Shown piece by piece: positions 1 to 12,046 of a stretch of 64,000 nucleotides of DNA (positions are counted from its first letter, which is position 1; each line of letters starts with the position of its first letter). Made by a program: the position numbers and the translations under genes. The notes beneath the pieces were generated by a model. That model saw nothing but the letters and a program-made list of their open reading frames with translations. It was not told where the DNA came from and made no database searches. Source of the DNA: Streptomyces sp. ISL-94 (GTDB taxonomy: Bacteria > Actinomycetota > Actinomycetes > Streptomycetales > Streptomycetaceae); assembly GCF_018614075.1 (NCBI RefSeq), contig NZ_JAGGOZ010000113.1, positions 1-64,000 of the forward strand. The letters are read 5' to 3'.

Positions 1-131
1 GGGTGGGCGTCCGCGAGGGGGAAGGCGGCGGGTGCGGCGGCCTGGGGTTCCGGGAGCAGGAAGGCGGCGGGGAGGGGGGAGGGGCCGAGGAGGGGGGAGG
101 GGTTGGGTGTGGCGGGGTCCGCTGGGGTCAT
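1..131 (-). CDS. partial coding region running off the left edge, product unknown
   Basis: A reading frame starts with ATG at 131 on the minus strand, sharing an ATGA overlap with the TGA stop of the ADP-ribosylglycohydrolase gene, and stays open to the window edge (43 codons). The visible N-terminus is Pro/Ala-rich and shows no recognisable domain. The translational coupling suggests the next gene of the same operon. The assignment rests only on frame and overlap, so the product cannot be named. Confidence 0.45.
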   Translation of the reverse strand, partial: MTPADPATPNPSPLLGPSPLPAAFLLPEPQAAAPAAFPLADAH

Positions 132-1114
132 CGGGGTGCCTCGTATTCCGGGGTGAGGAGGTCCGCGATGTCCAGGACGTGGTAGCCCCGCATTGAGGGG
201 AGGCAGCTGCCGCGGACCGGGCCGATGGCCGAGGACCAGGGCAGGGGGATGGCGCCCGCGCCGGAGAGCGCGCCCGCGAGCGCGCCCGCCACCGCCGCGG
301 TGGTGTCCGCGTCCCGGCCCATGTTCACCGCCGTCAGGACGGACGAGGGGAAGTCGCCCCGGCACGCCGCGAAGGCGCCGAAGGCCAGGCCGACGGCCTC
401 CGGTGCCAGGTCCGTCCACGGGTAGCCGCCGATGACCACCGCCGAGCGCACCGCCCGCTCCCCGCGCGGGGCGGCGGTGACGGCCCGGCGCAGGGAGCGG
501 GCCGTCCAGGAGTCCGAGGGGATGACGGACAGCGCCGCCGAGACCACCGACGCGGGGCTGCCGCCCGCCATGGCCGCGGCGACGCCCGCCGCCACCGCCT
601 GGCCCCCGTAGATGCCCTCGCCGTCGTGGCTGACGCAGCCGTCGATGGCGACCAGCCGGGCCGCCTCCGCCGGGCGGCCCGCCGCGAACACCCCGAAGGG
701 GGCCGCCCGCATGGCGAGCCCGTCCGACCAGGCGTGCCGGTGCTGGGCCGAGATGGGGGCCGCCAGGCCGCGCCGGAGGTTTTCGAGGGTGCCGCGCTCG
801 CTGAAGCCCGCCCCGCGGAACGGGCCCTCGTCCAGGTCGGCGATCCAGTGGTGCCACGCGCGTTCGACGTGCGCGACGGTGAGCGCCGAGCCGTGGCGGG
901 CCAGCAGCAGGCCCGAGAAGATCGCGTACTCCGTGTCGTCCGTGCCCGCCGGGTCGTCCGAGACGAAGCCCTCGATGCGGCCCCACTTCGCCCGGATCTC
1001 CGACGGCTTCATGTTCTCGGCGGGGGCGCCCAGCGCGTCACCCACCGCGAGGCCCAGAAGAGCGCCCCTGGCCCGTTCGAGGAGGACCTGCGGATTGCAT
1101 GCAATCAGCTCCAT
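128..1114 (-). CDS. ADP-ribosylglycohydrolase family protein
   Basis: This 328-residue protein belongs to the ADP-ribosylglycohydrolase family, dinuclear Mg-dependent enzymes that remove ADP-ribose from proteins or small molecules. Family motifs are visible: the N-terminal GLAVGDALGAP (about residues 22-31), the metal-ligand motif TDDTE (58-62), and near the C-terminus the second metal motif GRDADTTAAVAGAL. ATG 1114 was chosen over an upstream ATG at 1201 because a GGAGAGG ribosome site lies 6 bases before it and family homology starts a few residues later. The stop overlaps the start of the next gene (ATGA), so the two are probably one operon. It is divergent from the VIT gene. The substrate cannot be told from sequence. 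Confidence 0.93.
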   Translation of the reverse strand: MELIACNPQVLLERARGALLGLAVGDALGAPAENMKPSEIRAKWGRIEGFVSDDPAGTDDTEYAIFSGLLLARHGSALTVAHVERAWHHWIADLDEGPFRGAGFSERGTLENLRRGLAAPISAQHRHAWSDGLAMRAAPFGVFAAGRPAEAARLVAIDGCVSHDGEGIYGGQAVAAGVAAAMAGGSPASVVSAALSVIPSDSWTARSLRRAVTAAPRGERAVRSAVVIGGYPWTDLAPEAVGLAFGAFAACRGDFPSSVLTAVNMGRDADTTAAVAGALAGALSGAGAIPLPWSSAIGPVRGSCLPSMRGYHVLDIADLLTPEYEAPR

Positions 1115-1245
1115 GGCGCGCCTCTCCACTTGATGGGACTCATATTGAGCCCTTGGGGGATTTGTGCCATGGCATGCGGTTTGTCGCTCGTCGCGAAACA
1201 CCCCGCGAACGCCCCCGTCACCCGGTCGCCGACCCGCAAAACCGC

Positions 1246-1264
1246 AGGTAAGTACGGCCTACCT
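1246..1264. promoter_or_regulatory. candidate operator: imperfect palindrome upstream of the VIT transporter
   Basis: AGGTA and TACCT half-sites flank a 9-base centre between the divergent ADP-ribosylglycohydrolase and VIT genes, about 97 bases before the VIT start. The half-sites look like those of DtxR/IdeR-type iron boxes, but the spacing is about 4 bases too long for the classical 15-base core. It is a plausible metal-responsive operator, not a confident one. Confidence 0.35.
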
Positions 1265-1360
1265 TGCTGGCGGGCAGCGGAAATCGTGCGTACTTTCGAG
1301 GTGGTCAGGGGGAGCGGGGTGTCTCGCGGCGCCCGTTCGCACAAATGGGGAGACATGCGT

Positions 1361-2092
1361 ATGTCCATCATCGACATCGAAGCACCGCTGCACACCGCGC
1401 ACCGGGACAACCACACCCACCGCGACGTCAACGGCGGATGGCTGCGGCCGGCCGTCTTCGGTGCCATGGACGGGCTCGTCTCCAACCTCGCGCTCATGAC
1501 CGGCGTGGCCGGCGGCGCCGTCGCCCCGCACACCATCGTGATCACCGGGCTCGCGGGCCTCGCGGCCGGCGCCTTCTCGATGGCGGCCGGCGAGTACACC
1601 TCCGTGGCCTCGCAGCGCGAGCTGGTCCTCGCCGAGCTGGACGTGGAACGCCAGCAGCTGCGCAAGCACCCCATCGACGAGATGGAGGAGCTGGCCGAGC
1701 TCTACGTCTCGCGCGGCGTCGAGCCGGCGCTCGCCCGCGAGGTCGCCATGCAGCTGTCCCGCGACCCCGAGCAGGCGCTGGAGATCCACGCCCGCGAGGA
1801 GCTCGGGATCGACCCCGACGACCTGCCCTCGCCGCTCGTCGCCGCCGTCTCGTCCTTCGGCTCCTTCGCCCTGGGGGCGCTGCTCCCCGTACTGCCGTAC
1901 CTGCTCGGAGCCGCGTCCCTGTGGCCGGCGGTGCTGCTCGCCCTGGTCGGGCTTTTCGCGTGCGGCGCGGTCGTCTCCCGGGTCACCGCGCGGTCGTGGT
2001 GGTACAGCGGGCTGCGGCAGCTGGTTCTGGGTGGCGCGGCCGCCGGTGTGACGTACATCCTGGGCACGTGGATCGGTGGAGCCGTAGGCTGA
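1361..2092 (+). CDS. VIT1/CCC1-family iron/manganese transporter
   Basis: The product (243 aa) is an integral membrane protein of the VIT1/CCC1 family, which moves Fe(II) or Mn(II) across the membrane, in bacteria usually outward. The first helix GAMDGLVSNLALMTGVAGG and the following GLAAGAFSMAAGEYTSVASQ are typical of the family. A charged stretch (about residues 85-145, the metal-binding cytosolic segment) follows, then three hydrophobic C-terminal helices. Start: GGGGAGA at 1347-1353 fits ATG 1361 (8-base spacing) better than the in-frame ATG at 1355. A possible metal-regulated palindrome lies upstream at 1246-1264. No associated ferritin domain is present. Confidence 0.93.
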   Translation: MSIIDIEAPLHTAHRDNHTHRDVNGGWLRPAVFGAMDGLVSNLALMTGVAGGAVAPHTIVITGLAGLAAGAFSMAAGEYTSVASQRELVLAELDVERQQLRKHPIDEMEELAELYVSRGVEPALAREVAMQLSRDPEQALEIHAREELGIDPDDLPSPLVAAVSSFGSFALGALLPVLPYLLGAASLWPAVLLALVGLFACGAVVSRVTARSWWYSGLRQLVLGGAAAGVTYILGTWIGGAVG

Positions 2093-2214
2093 TCGAGCAG
2101 GGAGTGCCACACTATGCAGAGCTCCGCATAAGTAATCCGTTACCCTGCGGTTTCGGTCGTGTGTCCGCTGGGCATCACACCAGGGCGCCCGGGCAATGAT
2201 GCCCGCCTCGCGCC

Positions 2215-2260
2215 GGGACCTTCGTCCCCGTTGATTTTCTGAAACGTTCCCGAAGGTCCC
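2215..2260. promoter_or_regulatory. inverted repeat with GlnR-like box in the gltB upstream region
   Basis: In the 318-base gap before gltB, GGGACCTTCG (2215-2224) and CGAAGGTCCC (2251-2260) form a perfect 10-bp inverted repeat. The loop contains GTTGA-TTTTCT-GAAAC (2230-2245), spaced like a GlnR box (gTnAC-n6-GaAAC) with a perfect second half and a weak first half. The stem could equally be the terminator of the VIT gene. A further imperfect 9-bp palindrome (TATGCAGAG and CTCCGCATA) lies at 2113-2130. Confidence 0.4.
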
Positions 2261-2330
2261 CCTCTTTTCTGCCTCGCGCATGTCCGCATGCTGGAACGAC
2301 ATATCCGCTTCTCGGGATTGCCGTCATCAT

Positions 2331-2346
2331 GTAACCTGCACGAAAT
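2331..2346 (+). promoter_or_regulatory. GlnR-like box upstream of gltB
   Basis: GTAAC-CTGCAC-GAAAT matches the published streptomycete GlnR consensus gTnAC-n6-GaAAC at 9 of 10 positions, counting the free position, including exact spacing. It sits about 65 bases before the gltB start. GlnR is the global nitrogen regulator, so control of glutamate synthase would make sense. The site is predicted from the motif only. Confidence 0.45.
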
Positions 2347-2410
2347 TTCGCAGAGGGCCAACGTCGTCCCTCGGCTATGCACATATGCCACGACGACGAC
2401 GGGAGAGCCG

Positions 2411-7028
<4,618 letters not shown>

Positions 7029-7036
<8 letters not shown>

Positions 7037-8489
7037 CCCGAAGGGCTTCCTCACCACCCCCCGCGAGACCGCCTGCACCCGTCCTGTGGCCGACCGCCTC
7101 ACGGACTGGAACGAGGTCTACGTTCCGGGCTCGCTGCTGCCGATCATCAGCAAGCAGGCCGGCCGCTGCATGGACTGCGGCATCCCGTTCTGCCACAACG
7201 GGTGCCCGCTCGGGAACCTGATCCCGGAGTGGAACGACTTCGCGTACCGCGAGGACTGGACCGCGGCCTCGGAGCGCCTGCACGCGACGAACAACTTCCC
7301 GGAGTTCACGGGCCGCCTGTGTCCGGCCCCGTGTGAGTCGGCGTGCGTCCTCGGCATCAACCAGCCGGCCGTCACGATCAAGAACGTCGAAGTCTCGATC
7401 ATCGACAAGGCCTGGGACAACGGCGACGTCACCCCGCAGGCGCCGGAGCGCCTGTCCGGCAAGACGGCCGCCGTCATCGGCTCGGGTCCGGCCGGTCTGG
7501 CCGCGGCCCAGCAGCTGACGCGGGCCGGACACACCGTGGTGGTGTACGAGCGCGCCGACCGCATCGGCGGTCTGCTCCGCTACGGCATCCCCGAGTTCAA
7601 GATGGAGAAGGTGCACATCAACCGCCGCATCGAGCAGATGCGTGCGGAGGGCACCAAGTTCCGTACCGGCATCGAGATCGGCCGCGACCTGACCGCGACC
7701 GACCTGCGCAAGCGGTTCGACGCGGTCGTCATCGCGGCCGGCGCGACGGTCTCCCGCGACCTGCTGGTCCCGGGCCGCGACCTCAAGGGCATCCACTTCG
7801 CGATGGAGTACCTGCCGCTCGCGAACAAGGTCCAGGAGGGCGACTTCATGGCGCCCCCCATCACGGCCGAGGGCAAGCACGTGGTCGTCATCGGCGGCGG
7901 CGACACCGGCGCGGACTGCGTGGGCACCGCCCACCGCCAGGGCGCGGCCTCCGTCACGCAGCTGGAGATCATGCCGAAGCCCGGCGAGGAGCGGAACGCC
8001 AACCAGCCCTGGCCGACGTTCCCCATGCTGTACAAGGTCACCTCGGCGCACGAGGAGGGCGGCGAGCGGGTCTACTCCGTCTCCACCACCCATTTCGAGG
8101 GCGACGAGGACGGCAACGTCCAGGCCCTGCACCTGGTCGAGGTCGAGTTCGTGGACGGCAAGCTCGTCCATAAGCCGGGCACCGAGCGCGTCCTCCCCGC
8201 GCAGCTGGTCACCCTGGCGATGGGCTTCACGGGCACGGACCAGGAGAACGGCCTGGTCCAGCAGTTCGGCCTGGCGCTGGACGCCCGCGGCAACATCGAG
8301 CGCGACGCCTCCTATGCGACCAACGTCGACGGTGTCTTCGTCGCCGGCGACGCGGGCCGCGGCCAGTCGCTCATCGTCTGGGCCATCGCGGAAGGCCGCT
8401 CGGCCGCCCGCGGCGTGGACCGCTTCCTGACCGGCAGCAGCGCCCTCCCGTACCCCGTCAAGCCGACGGACCGCTCCCTGACGGTGTAA
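7029..8489 (+). CDS. gltD: glutamate synthase [NADPH] small subunit
   Basis: GltD (486 aa) is the FAD- and NADPH-binding subunit that passes electrons to GltB. Two 4Fe-4S cysteine groups are visible at the N-terminus (CMDCGIPFCHNGCPLGN and CPAPCESACVLGI). They are followed by a FAD dinucleotide motif (VIGSGPAGLAAAQQL, about residue 155), a second nucleotide motif for NADPH (VVIGGGDTGADC, about residue 287) and a C-terminal GDAGRGQSLIVWAIAEGR flavin motif. The ATG lies inside the end of gltB (8-base overlap), so translation is coupled. Length is normal. A strong hairpin 68 bases after the stop ends the operon. Confidence 0.97.
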
Positions 8490-8556
8490 CCCCGTCATCC
8501 CTCCCTCCGGGGAGACCCCTCATACGGTCCGTACAACGGCGTACGGAAACCTGACG

Positions 8557-8597
8557 CAGCGCCCGCCATAGTCCCCGACCAGGGATGGCGGGCGCTG
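8557..8597. terminator. bidirectional terminator between gltD and the GntR gene
   Basis: CAGCGCCCGCCAT (8557-8569) and ATGGCGGGCGCTG (8585-8597) form a perfect 13-bp GC-rich stem with a 15-base loop, midway between convergent genes. No long T-run follows, as is usual in Streptomyces. Confidence 0.8.
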
Positions 8598-8609
8598 TGG
8601 CGTTCGCCC

Positions 8610-9392
8610 TCAGGGCGCGGGCGTGAACTCGTACTGGAGCTCGTAGAGGTGCCCGGCCTTCACCATGACGGTGACTTCGACCGGGCGGTCATCCGGGCCG
8701 TGGACCGTGCGGAGGGTACGCAACACAGGCAGCTCTCCGGGAAGTCGCAGGGCGGTGTACTGCTCCTGTGTCGCGACCCGCGCGGAGATCCGGTCGACGC
8801 TGCGGCGCGGCGGGAAGCCGAGCTCTGCCAGCAGGGTCGGGGTGCCGCCCCGGATCCGGCGGGACTCCGCGAGGGCGGTGCCGCGTGCGAGCTCCGGCCG
8901 GTAGTACGAGCTCACCAGCTCGGCAGGTTCGTCATCGATGCTGATCAGCTGGCGCCGACAGACCGCCGGGCTGCCCTCCGGGAGCCCCAGCGCGGTGGCG
9001 ATATCGCCGCGTACGGTCACCTCTTCCACGGCCAGCAGAATGCTGCGAGCCGCTGACGGCCGTTCCCCGGCCTCGACGAGCCACGGGTACGGTGCCCCAT
9101 TGGCTGCCGGAGCCAGGGAGCCCGCGGGCCGGACGGTGCGCTGCCGGTTCTCCCGTACGGTCACGGCCGCGCCCGCCCGGCCGACGGCGAGTCCCTCGTC
9201 CTTGAGGAGCTGCACGGCCTTCTGGATCGTGGCGTTGGAGGCCTCGAACCGTGCCTTGAGCTGCGCGGTCGAGGGCAGCTTCGCCCCGGGTGCGAGGTCG
9301 CCGCTCATGATCTCGTCGCGGAGATCGGCCGCGATGCGGGCATGGAGCGGTCGGGGATCGAGGTCGGCGGCTTCGGGGTGGGGCACGGTCAT
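8610..9392 (-). CDS. GntR/HutC-family transcriptional regulator
   Basis: This 260-residue regulator has an N-terminal winged helix of the GntR type (residues about 10-75: LHARIAADLRDEIMSGDL, PSTAQLKARFEASNATIQKA) and a C-terminal UTRA ligand-binding domain (about 95-255; QLISIDDEPAELVSSYY, LRTVHGPDDRPVEVTVMV). HutC-subfamily proteins bind small metabolites and repress transport or catabolic operons. Start: ATG 9392 shares ATGA with the stop of the upstream UTRA-only gene, and the frame before it has no homology. The two genes are translationally coupled. The ligand is unknown. Confidence 0.93.
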   Translation of the reverse strand: MTVPHPEAADLDPRPLHARIAADLRDEIMSGDLAPGAKLPSTAQLKARFEASNATIQKAVQLLKDEGLAVGRAGAAVTVRENRQRTVRPAGSLAPAANGAPYPWLVEAGERPSAARSILLAVEEVTVRGDIATALGLPEGSPAVCRRQLISIDDEPAELVSSYYRPELARGTALAESRRIRGGTPTLLAELGFPPRRSVDRISARVATQEQYTALRLPGELPVLRTLRTVHGPDDRPVEVTVMVKAGHLYELQYEFTPAP

Positions 9393-9931
9393 CCGATCCT
9401 GATCTCGTACCGCAGTTGCTGGCGCGCGGCGGGCATGACCATCACGTCGGCCTGGATCGGTCGGTCCGCCGAGTCGTAGGTGGTCCGGGCGAGTTGCAGG
9501 ACCGGTTCGCCCGCCGCGAGACGGAGCTGCTCGCACTCGCCGGCGCTGGGCATCCTCGCTGTCACGTTCTCGACGACGCGTACGCCGACGTGCCCCAGGT
9601 CGGCCAGCAGTGTCAGGGCGCCACCGCGGATCTTCGCCGTGCCGGCCAGTGGAGTTCCCGCGGCGATGTCCACCGGGTAGTACGTGTCGGTCAACTCGGT
9701 CGGCTCACCGTCGAGTTCGATGATCCTGCGGCGCACGACAACGGCATCTCCGGCCATCAGGTCCAGAGCGAGGGCGACATCGGCCGGGGCCCGGGTCTCC
9801 CCGGCGTGGATGATGCGCTGGCTGCCCCGACGGCCTGCCGCCTTGGCTTCTTCGCTCCAGGCGTCCGGTTGCCCTGAGGTGCGGGGCGTCAGGTAGGGCA
9901 TCGACGTACTGGTCCATCCGCTGCCGCTCAC
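9389..9931 (-). CDS. UTRA domain protein lacking a DNA-binding domain
   Basis: The 180 residues align by eye with the ligand-binding (UTRA) half of the GntR protein encoded just downstream: RRRIIELDGEPTELTDTYYPVDIAAGTPLA, split by short linkers, and a C-terminal LARTTYDSADRPIQADVMVM match the neighbour's pattern. No helix-turn-helix precedes it; the N-terminus is a short Ser/Thr/Gly-rich stretch. GTG 9931 has AGGAGG just before it. The stop overlaps the next start (ATGA). It may be a dimerisation or ligand-sensing partner of the full regulator, or a remnant of a duplicated regulator that lost its winged helix. Confidence 0.85.
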   Translation of the reverse strand: MSGSGWTSTSMPYLTPRTSGQPDAWSEEAKAAGRRGSQRIIHAGETRAPADVALALDLMAGDAVVVRRRIIELDGEPTELTDTYYPVDIAAGTPLAGTAKIRGGALTLLADLGHVGVRVVENVTARMPSAGECEQLRLAAGEPVLQLARTTYDSADRPIQADVMVMPAARQQLRYEIRIG

Positions 9932-10071
9932 GCCGCCTCCTGCACATCCGACTCGCTCTGCCGTCCCCCACGTTAAGCGACGGCCCCGATGTGACCTACC
10001 CTCGCAAGCCTTGCCGCTTTTCGCGAATAGCGGTACGTTCTGTGTGGCCTTGGAAGCTCAGCGTTAAGGCG

Positions 10072-10470
10072 GTGGGGTGGTATGCCCTTGTCCCGGCAGC
10101 AGCGTTTCCCTCGGACTCGCGTCTCGTGCGCGCGGCCCGTCAGTTTGTAGGCGACACCCTCGCCGAGTGGGGCGTGTCCGAGCGGCGGGATGACATACGG
10201 CTCTGCGTCTCAGAGCTGGCTGCGAACGCCGTTCTGCGCGGTGTCCCGCTCGGGCGCGAGTTCTCGGTGCGGCTGGCGCGGGAGGACGGGGTGTTGTGGA
10301 TCGAAGTCCGTGACAGTGGCCCGGGACATCCGGTCGTACGGCACCCCGACTTCGATGCCCAGACCGGGCGGGGGCTGTGGTTGGTGACGGCGCTTGCGGA
10401 CGAGTTCGAGATCCGCGACGAAAGGGTGGGCAAATCGGCCTTGGTCGGCTTCAAGTTGGCGCCGGTGTGA
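10072..10470 (+). CDS. RsbW-like serine kinase/ATP-binding protein
   Basis: A single GHKL ATPase domain of about 132 residues resembles RsbW/SpoIIAB anti-sigma kinases, which are very numerous in Streptomyces. Visible: the N box (RLCVSELAANAVLRG), the G1-like motif WIEVRDSGPGHPVV and the G2 motif GRGLWLVTALADEF. These proteins bind sigma or anti-anti-sigma factors. The start is uncertain: the frame is open from GTG 9991, but homology begins near SDSRLVRAARQFV, and GTG 10072 gives a normal length. It is divergent from the UTRA-GntR pair. No cognate sigma factor gene is adjacent. Confidence 0.85.
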   Translation: MGWYALVPAAAFPSDSRLVRAARQFVGDTLAEWGVSERRDDIRLCVSELAANAVLRGVPLGREFSVRLAREDGVLWIEVRDSGPGHPVVRHPDFDAQTGRGLWLVTALADEFEIRDERVGKSALVGFKLAPV

Positions 10471-10577
10471 GCCACCTGGTCGGCCTGGTGCCCGCCGAGT
10501 CCCCGGCCGGGGGGGCGGGCGCCGCGCCGACCTTCCTTGCCCGGCGGCGACGTTGGGGAGTGCAGTGCTACCCACGA

Positions 10578-10598
10578 GTATTGACTAATAGTCAATAC
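10578..10598. promoter_or_regulatory. perfect 10+1+10 palindrome upstream of the hypothetical pair
   Basis: GTATTGACTA, one central A and TAGTCAATAC form a perfect palindrome of 10-bp arms, strikingly AT-rich for this genome, 50 bases before the start at 10649. Size and symmetry fit a TetR-type operator overlapping a promoter; TTGACT could itself serve as a -35 element. Confidence 0.5.
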
Positions 10599-10648
10599 GG
10601 GGTCACCCTCGGGACGAGCCGTCGTCTCTTGTGGGTGGAGGTCGTGCC

Positions 10649-10879
10649 GTGGGCGAGCAGCATGGACAGGAACTCGAGCGGTTGGCGGGGGAGTTGGGTG
10701 GTGTGCGGCCTCCTGGGTCGTTCGCCGGTCTGGCCGGCGCCGAGTTGGCGCGGCTTGCCGACGCGGTGCGGGACGAGCGGGCGCGGCAGGCCGGGGGGCT
10801 GAACGAGGCCGCCGAGGAGGCGCTCAAGCTGGTGCCTGGCCTCGCGCGTGGGGCCGTGCGCAAGGTGTTGTTCCGGTGA
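10649..10879 (+). CDS. small hypothetical protein, coupled to the next gene
   Basis: The 76-residue product is predicted to be alpha-helical (VGEQHGQELERLAGELGG, then LAGAELARLADAVRDERARQ) and ends with a basic segment (ARGAVRKVLFR). No family is recognised. GTG 10649 is chosen because GGTGGAGG lies 7 bases upstream; a GTG at 10631 has no such site. The stop overlaps the start of the following gene (GTGA), which points to a two-gene unit behind the palindrome at 10578-10598. The helix DRARQAGGLNEAAEEALKL-like pattern could mediate contact with its partner. Confidence 0.75.
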   Translation: MGEQHGQELERLAGELGGVRPPGSFAGLAGAELARLADAVRDERARQAGGLNEAAEEALKLVPGLARGAVRKVLFR

Positions 10880-11976
10880 GCGCCGCGGGTCGTGCCGAGG
10901 TGGAGAAGGTCGGTCGGCTGCTGGGGCTTGACACCGCCGCGGTGGGGTTTCTGGCCGGGCTGCCGGGTGAGGATGTGCGGGCCTTCCGGGAGCGGGCCGC
11001 CGCCGTGCTGTTCGACGGTGCCCCCGAGATGCTCGACCGGATCGCCGCCGCCACCAGGCTGGTGCCCGCCGGGGTCGCCGCCGCCATCTCGCAGAAGGCG
11101 CTCGGCCCCCGGCTGGCGGCCGCCGTCGCGGGGCGGCTGGAGGCCGGGCGGGCCGCCGACATCATCGAGAAGCTGCCCGTGTCGTTCACGGCCGAGTCCT
11201 GTGCCCACCTCGACCCGCGGAAGATCGCCGCGATCGTGGACCGGCTCGACGAGGGGCTCGTCGTACGGATCGCCGTCGTGCTCGCCGCGAACGGCGACCA
11301 CCTCACGATGGGCCGGTTCGTCGGGCACCTGCGCGACCATGTGCTCGGGCGGACCCTGGAGCAGGTCGGCGACGCCGACGTGCTGAAGGCCGGGTTCTAC
11401 GTGGACCAGCCCGAGCGGCTGCCCCGGATCCTCGAACTCATGGGGGACGAGCGGCTCGGCTCGGTCGTCCGCACCGCCTCGGCCGCCGGGCTCTGGGAGG
11501 AGGCCCTCGCCGTCGCCGCCATGGTCGGCGGGGAGCAGCGGCTGCGGATCGCCCAGCTCACCGCCCGTCTCGACGGGGCCGCGCTGGACTCACTCGTGCG
11601 GGTGACGCACGATCAGGGGCTGTGGGAGACGCTGCTGCCCCTCGTCGCCCTGCTCGGCGCGCAGGACCGGCTCGCCGTGGCCCGGCTGGACTCCCTGCGG
11701 GATCCGCAGGTGCTGGCCGGCGTGGTCCGGGCCGTCGTGGCGACCGGGCTGTGGGGCGAGTTCCTGCCGCTGGTCGGCGTCCTGCCCGGGGAAGCGCGCA
11801 AGGTGGTCGCGGACGCCGCCGCCGCGCTCGGCGACACCGAACTGGACGCACTCGTCCGGGAGGTCGGCAAACAGGACCTGTGGGAGCTGGTCCTGCCCCT
11901 CGTCGAGCTGATGGACGAGGCCGGCAAGCAGCGCGTCTTCGACCTCCCCGCCTTCCAGGACCAGCCGGCGCCCTGA
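10876..11976 (+). CDS. hypothetical helical-repeat protein (MgtE-N-like start, four W-containing repeats)
   Basis: The 366-residue protein has no signal peptide or membrane segment. Residues about 20-150 read like paired-helix repeats of the MgtE N-domain kind (AADIIEKLPVS, LDPRKIAAIVDRLDEGL). From about residue 190, four repeats of roughly 44 residues share a core such as SLVRVTHDQGLWETLLPLV, ALVREVGKQDLWELVLPLV and VVRAVVATGLWGEFLPLV. This looks like a HEAT-type scaffold. GTG 10876 overlaps the stop of the small upstream gene. Function unknown; similar two-gene units could act as a cytosolic scaffold. I do not recognise a named family. Confidence 0.85.
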   Translation: MSAAGRAEVEKVGRLLGLDTAAVGFLAGLPGEDVRAFRERAAAVLFDGAPEMLDRIAAATRLVPAGVAAAISQKALGPRLAAAVAGRLEAGRAADIIEKLPVSFTAESCAHLDPRKIAAIVDRLDEGLVVRIAVVLAANGDHLTMGRFVGHLRDHVLGRTLEQVGDADVLKAGFYVDQPERLPRILELMGDERLGSVVRTASAAGLWEEALAVAAMVGGEQRLRIAQLTARLDGAALDSLVRVTHDQGLWETLLPLVALLGAQDRLAVARLDSLRDPQVLAGVVRAVVATGLWGEFLPLVGVLPGEARKVVADAAAALGDTELDALVREVGKQDLWELVLPLVELMDEAGKQRVFDLPAFQDQPAP

Positions 11977-12046
11977 GCCGTACGGACCATCTGCGGGGTC
12001 CCTCGGCCGCGTTGAGGGGCCCCGCCGTCTGCTAACCATCCGGATC

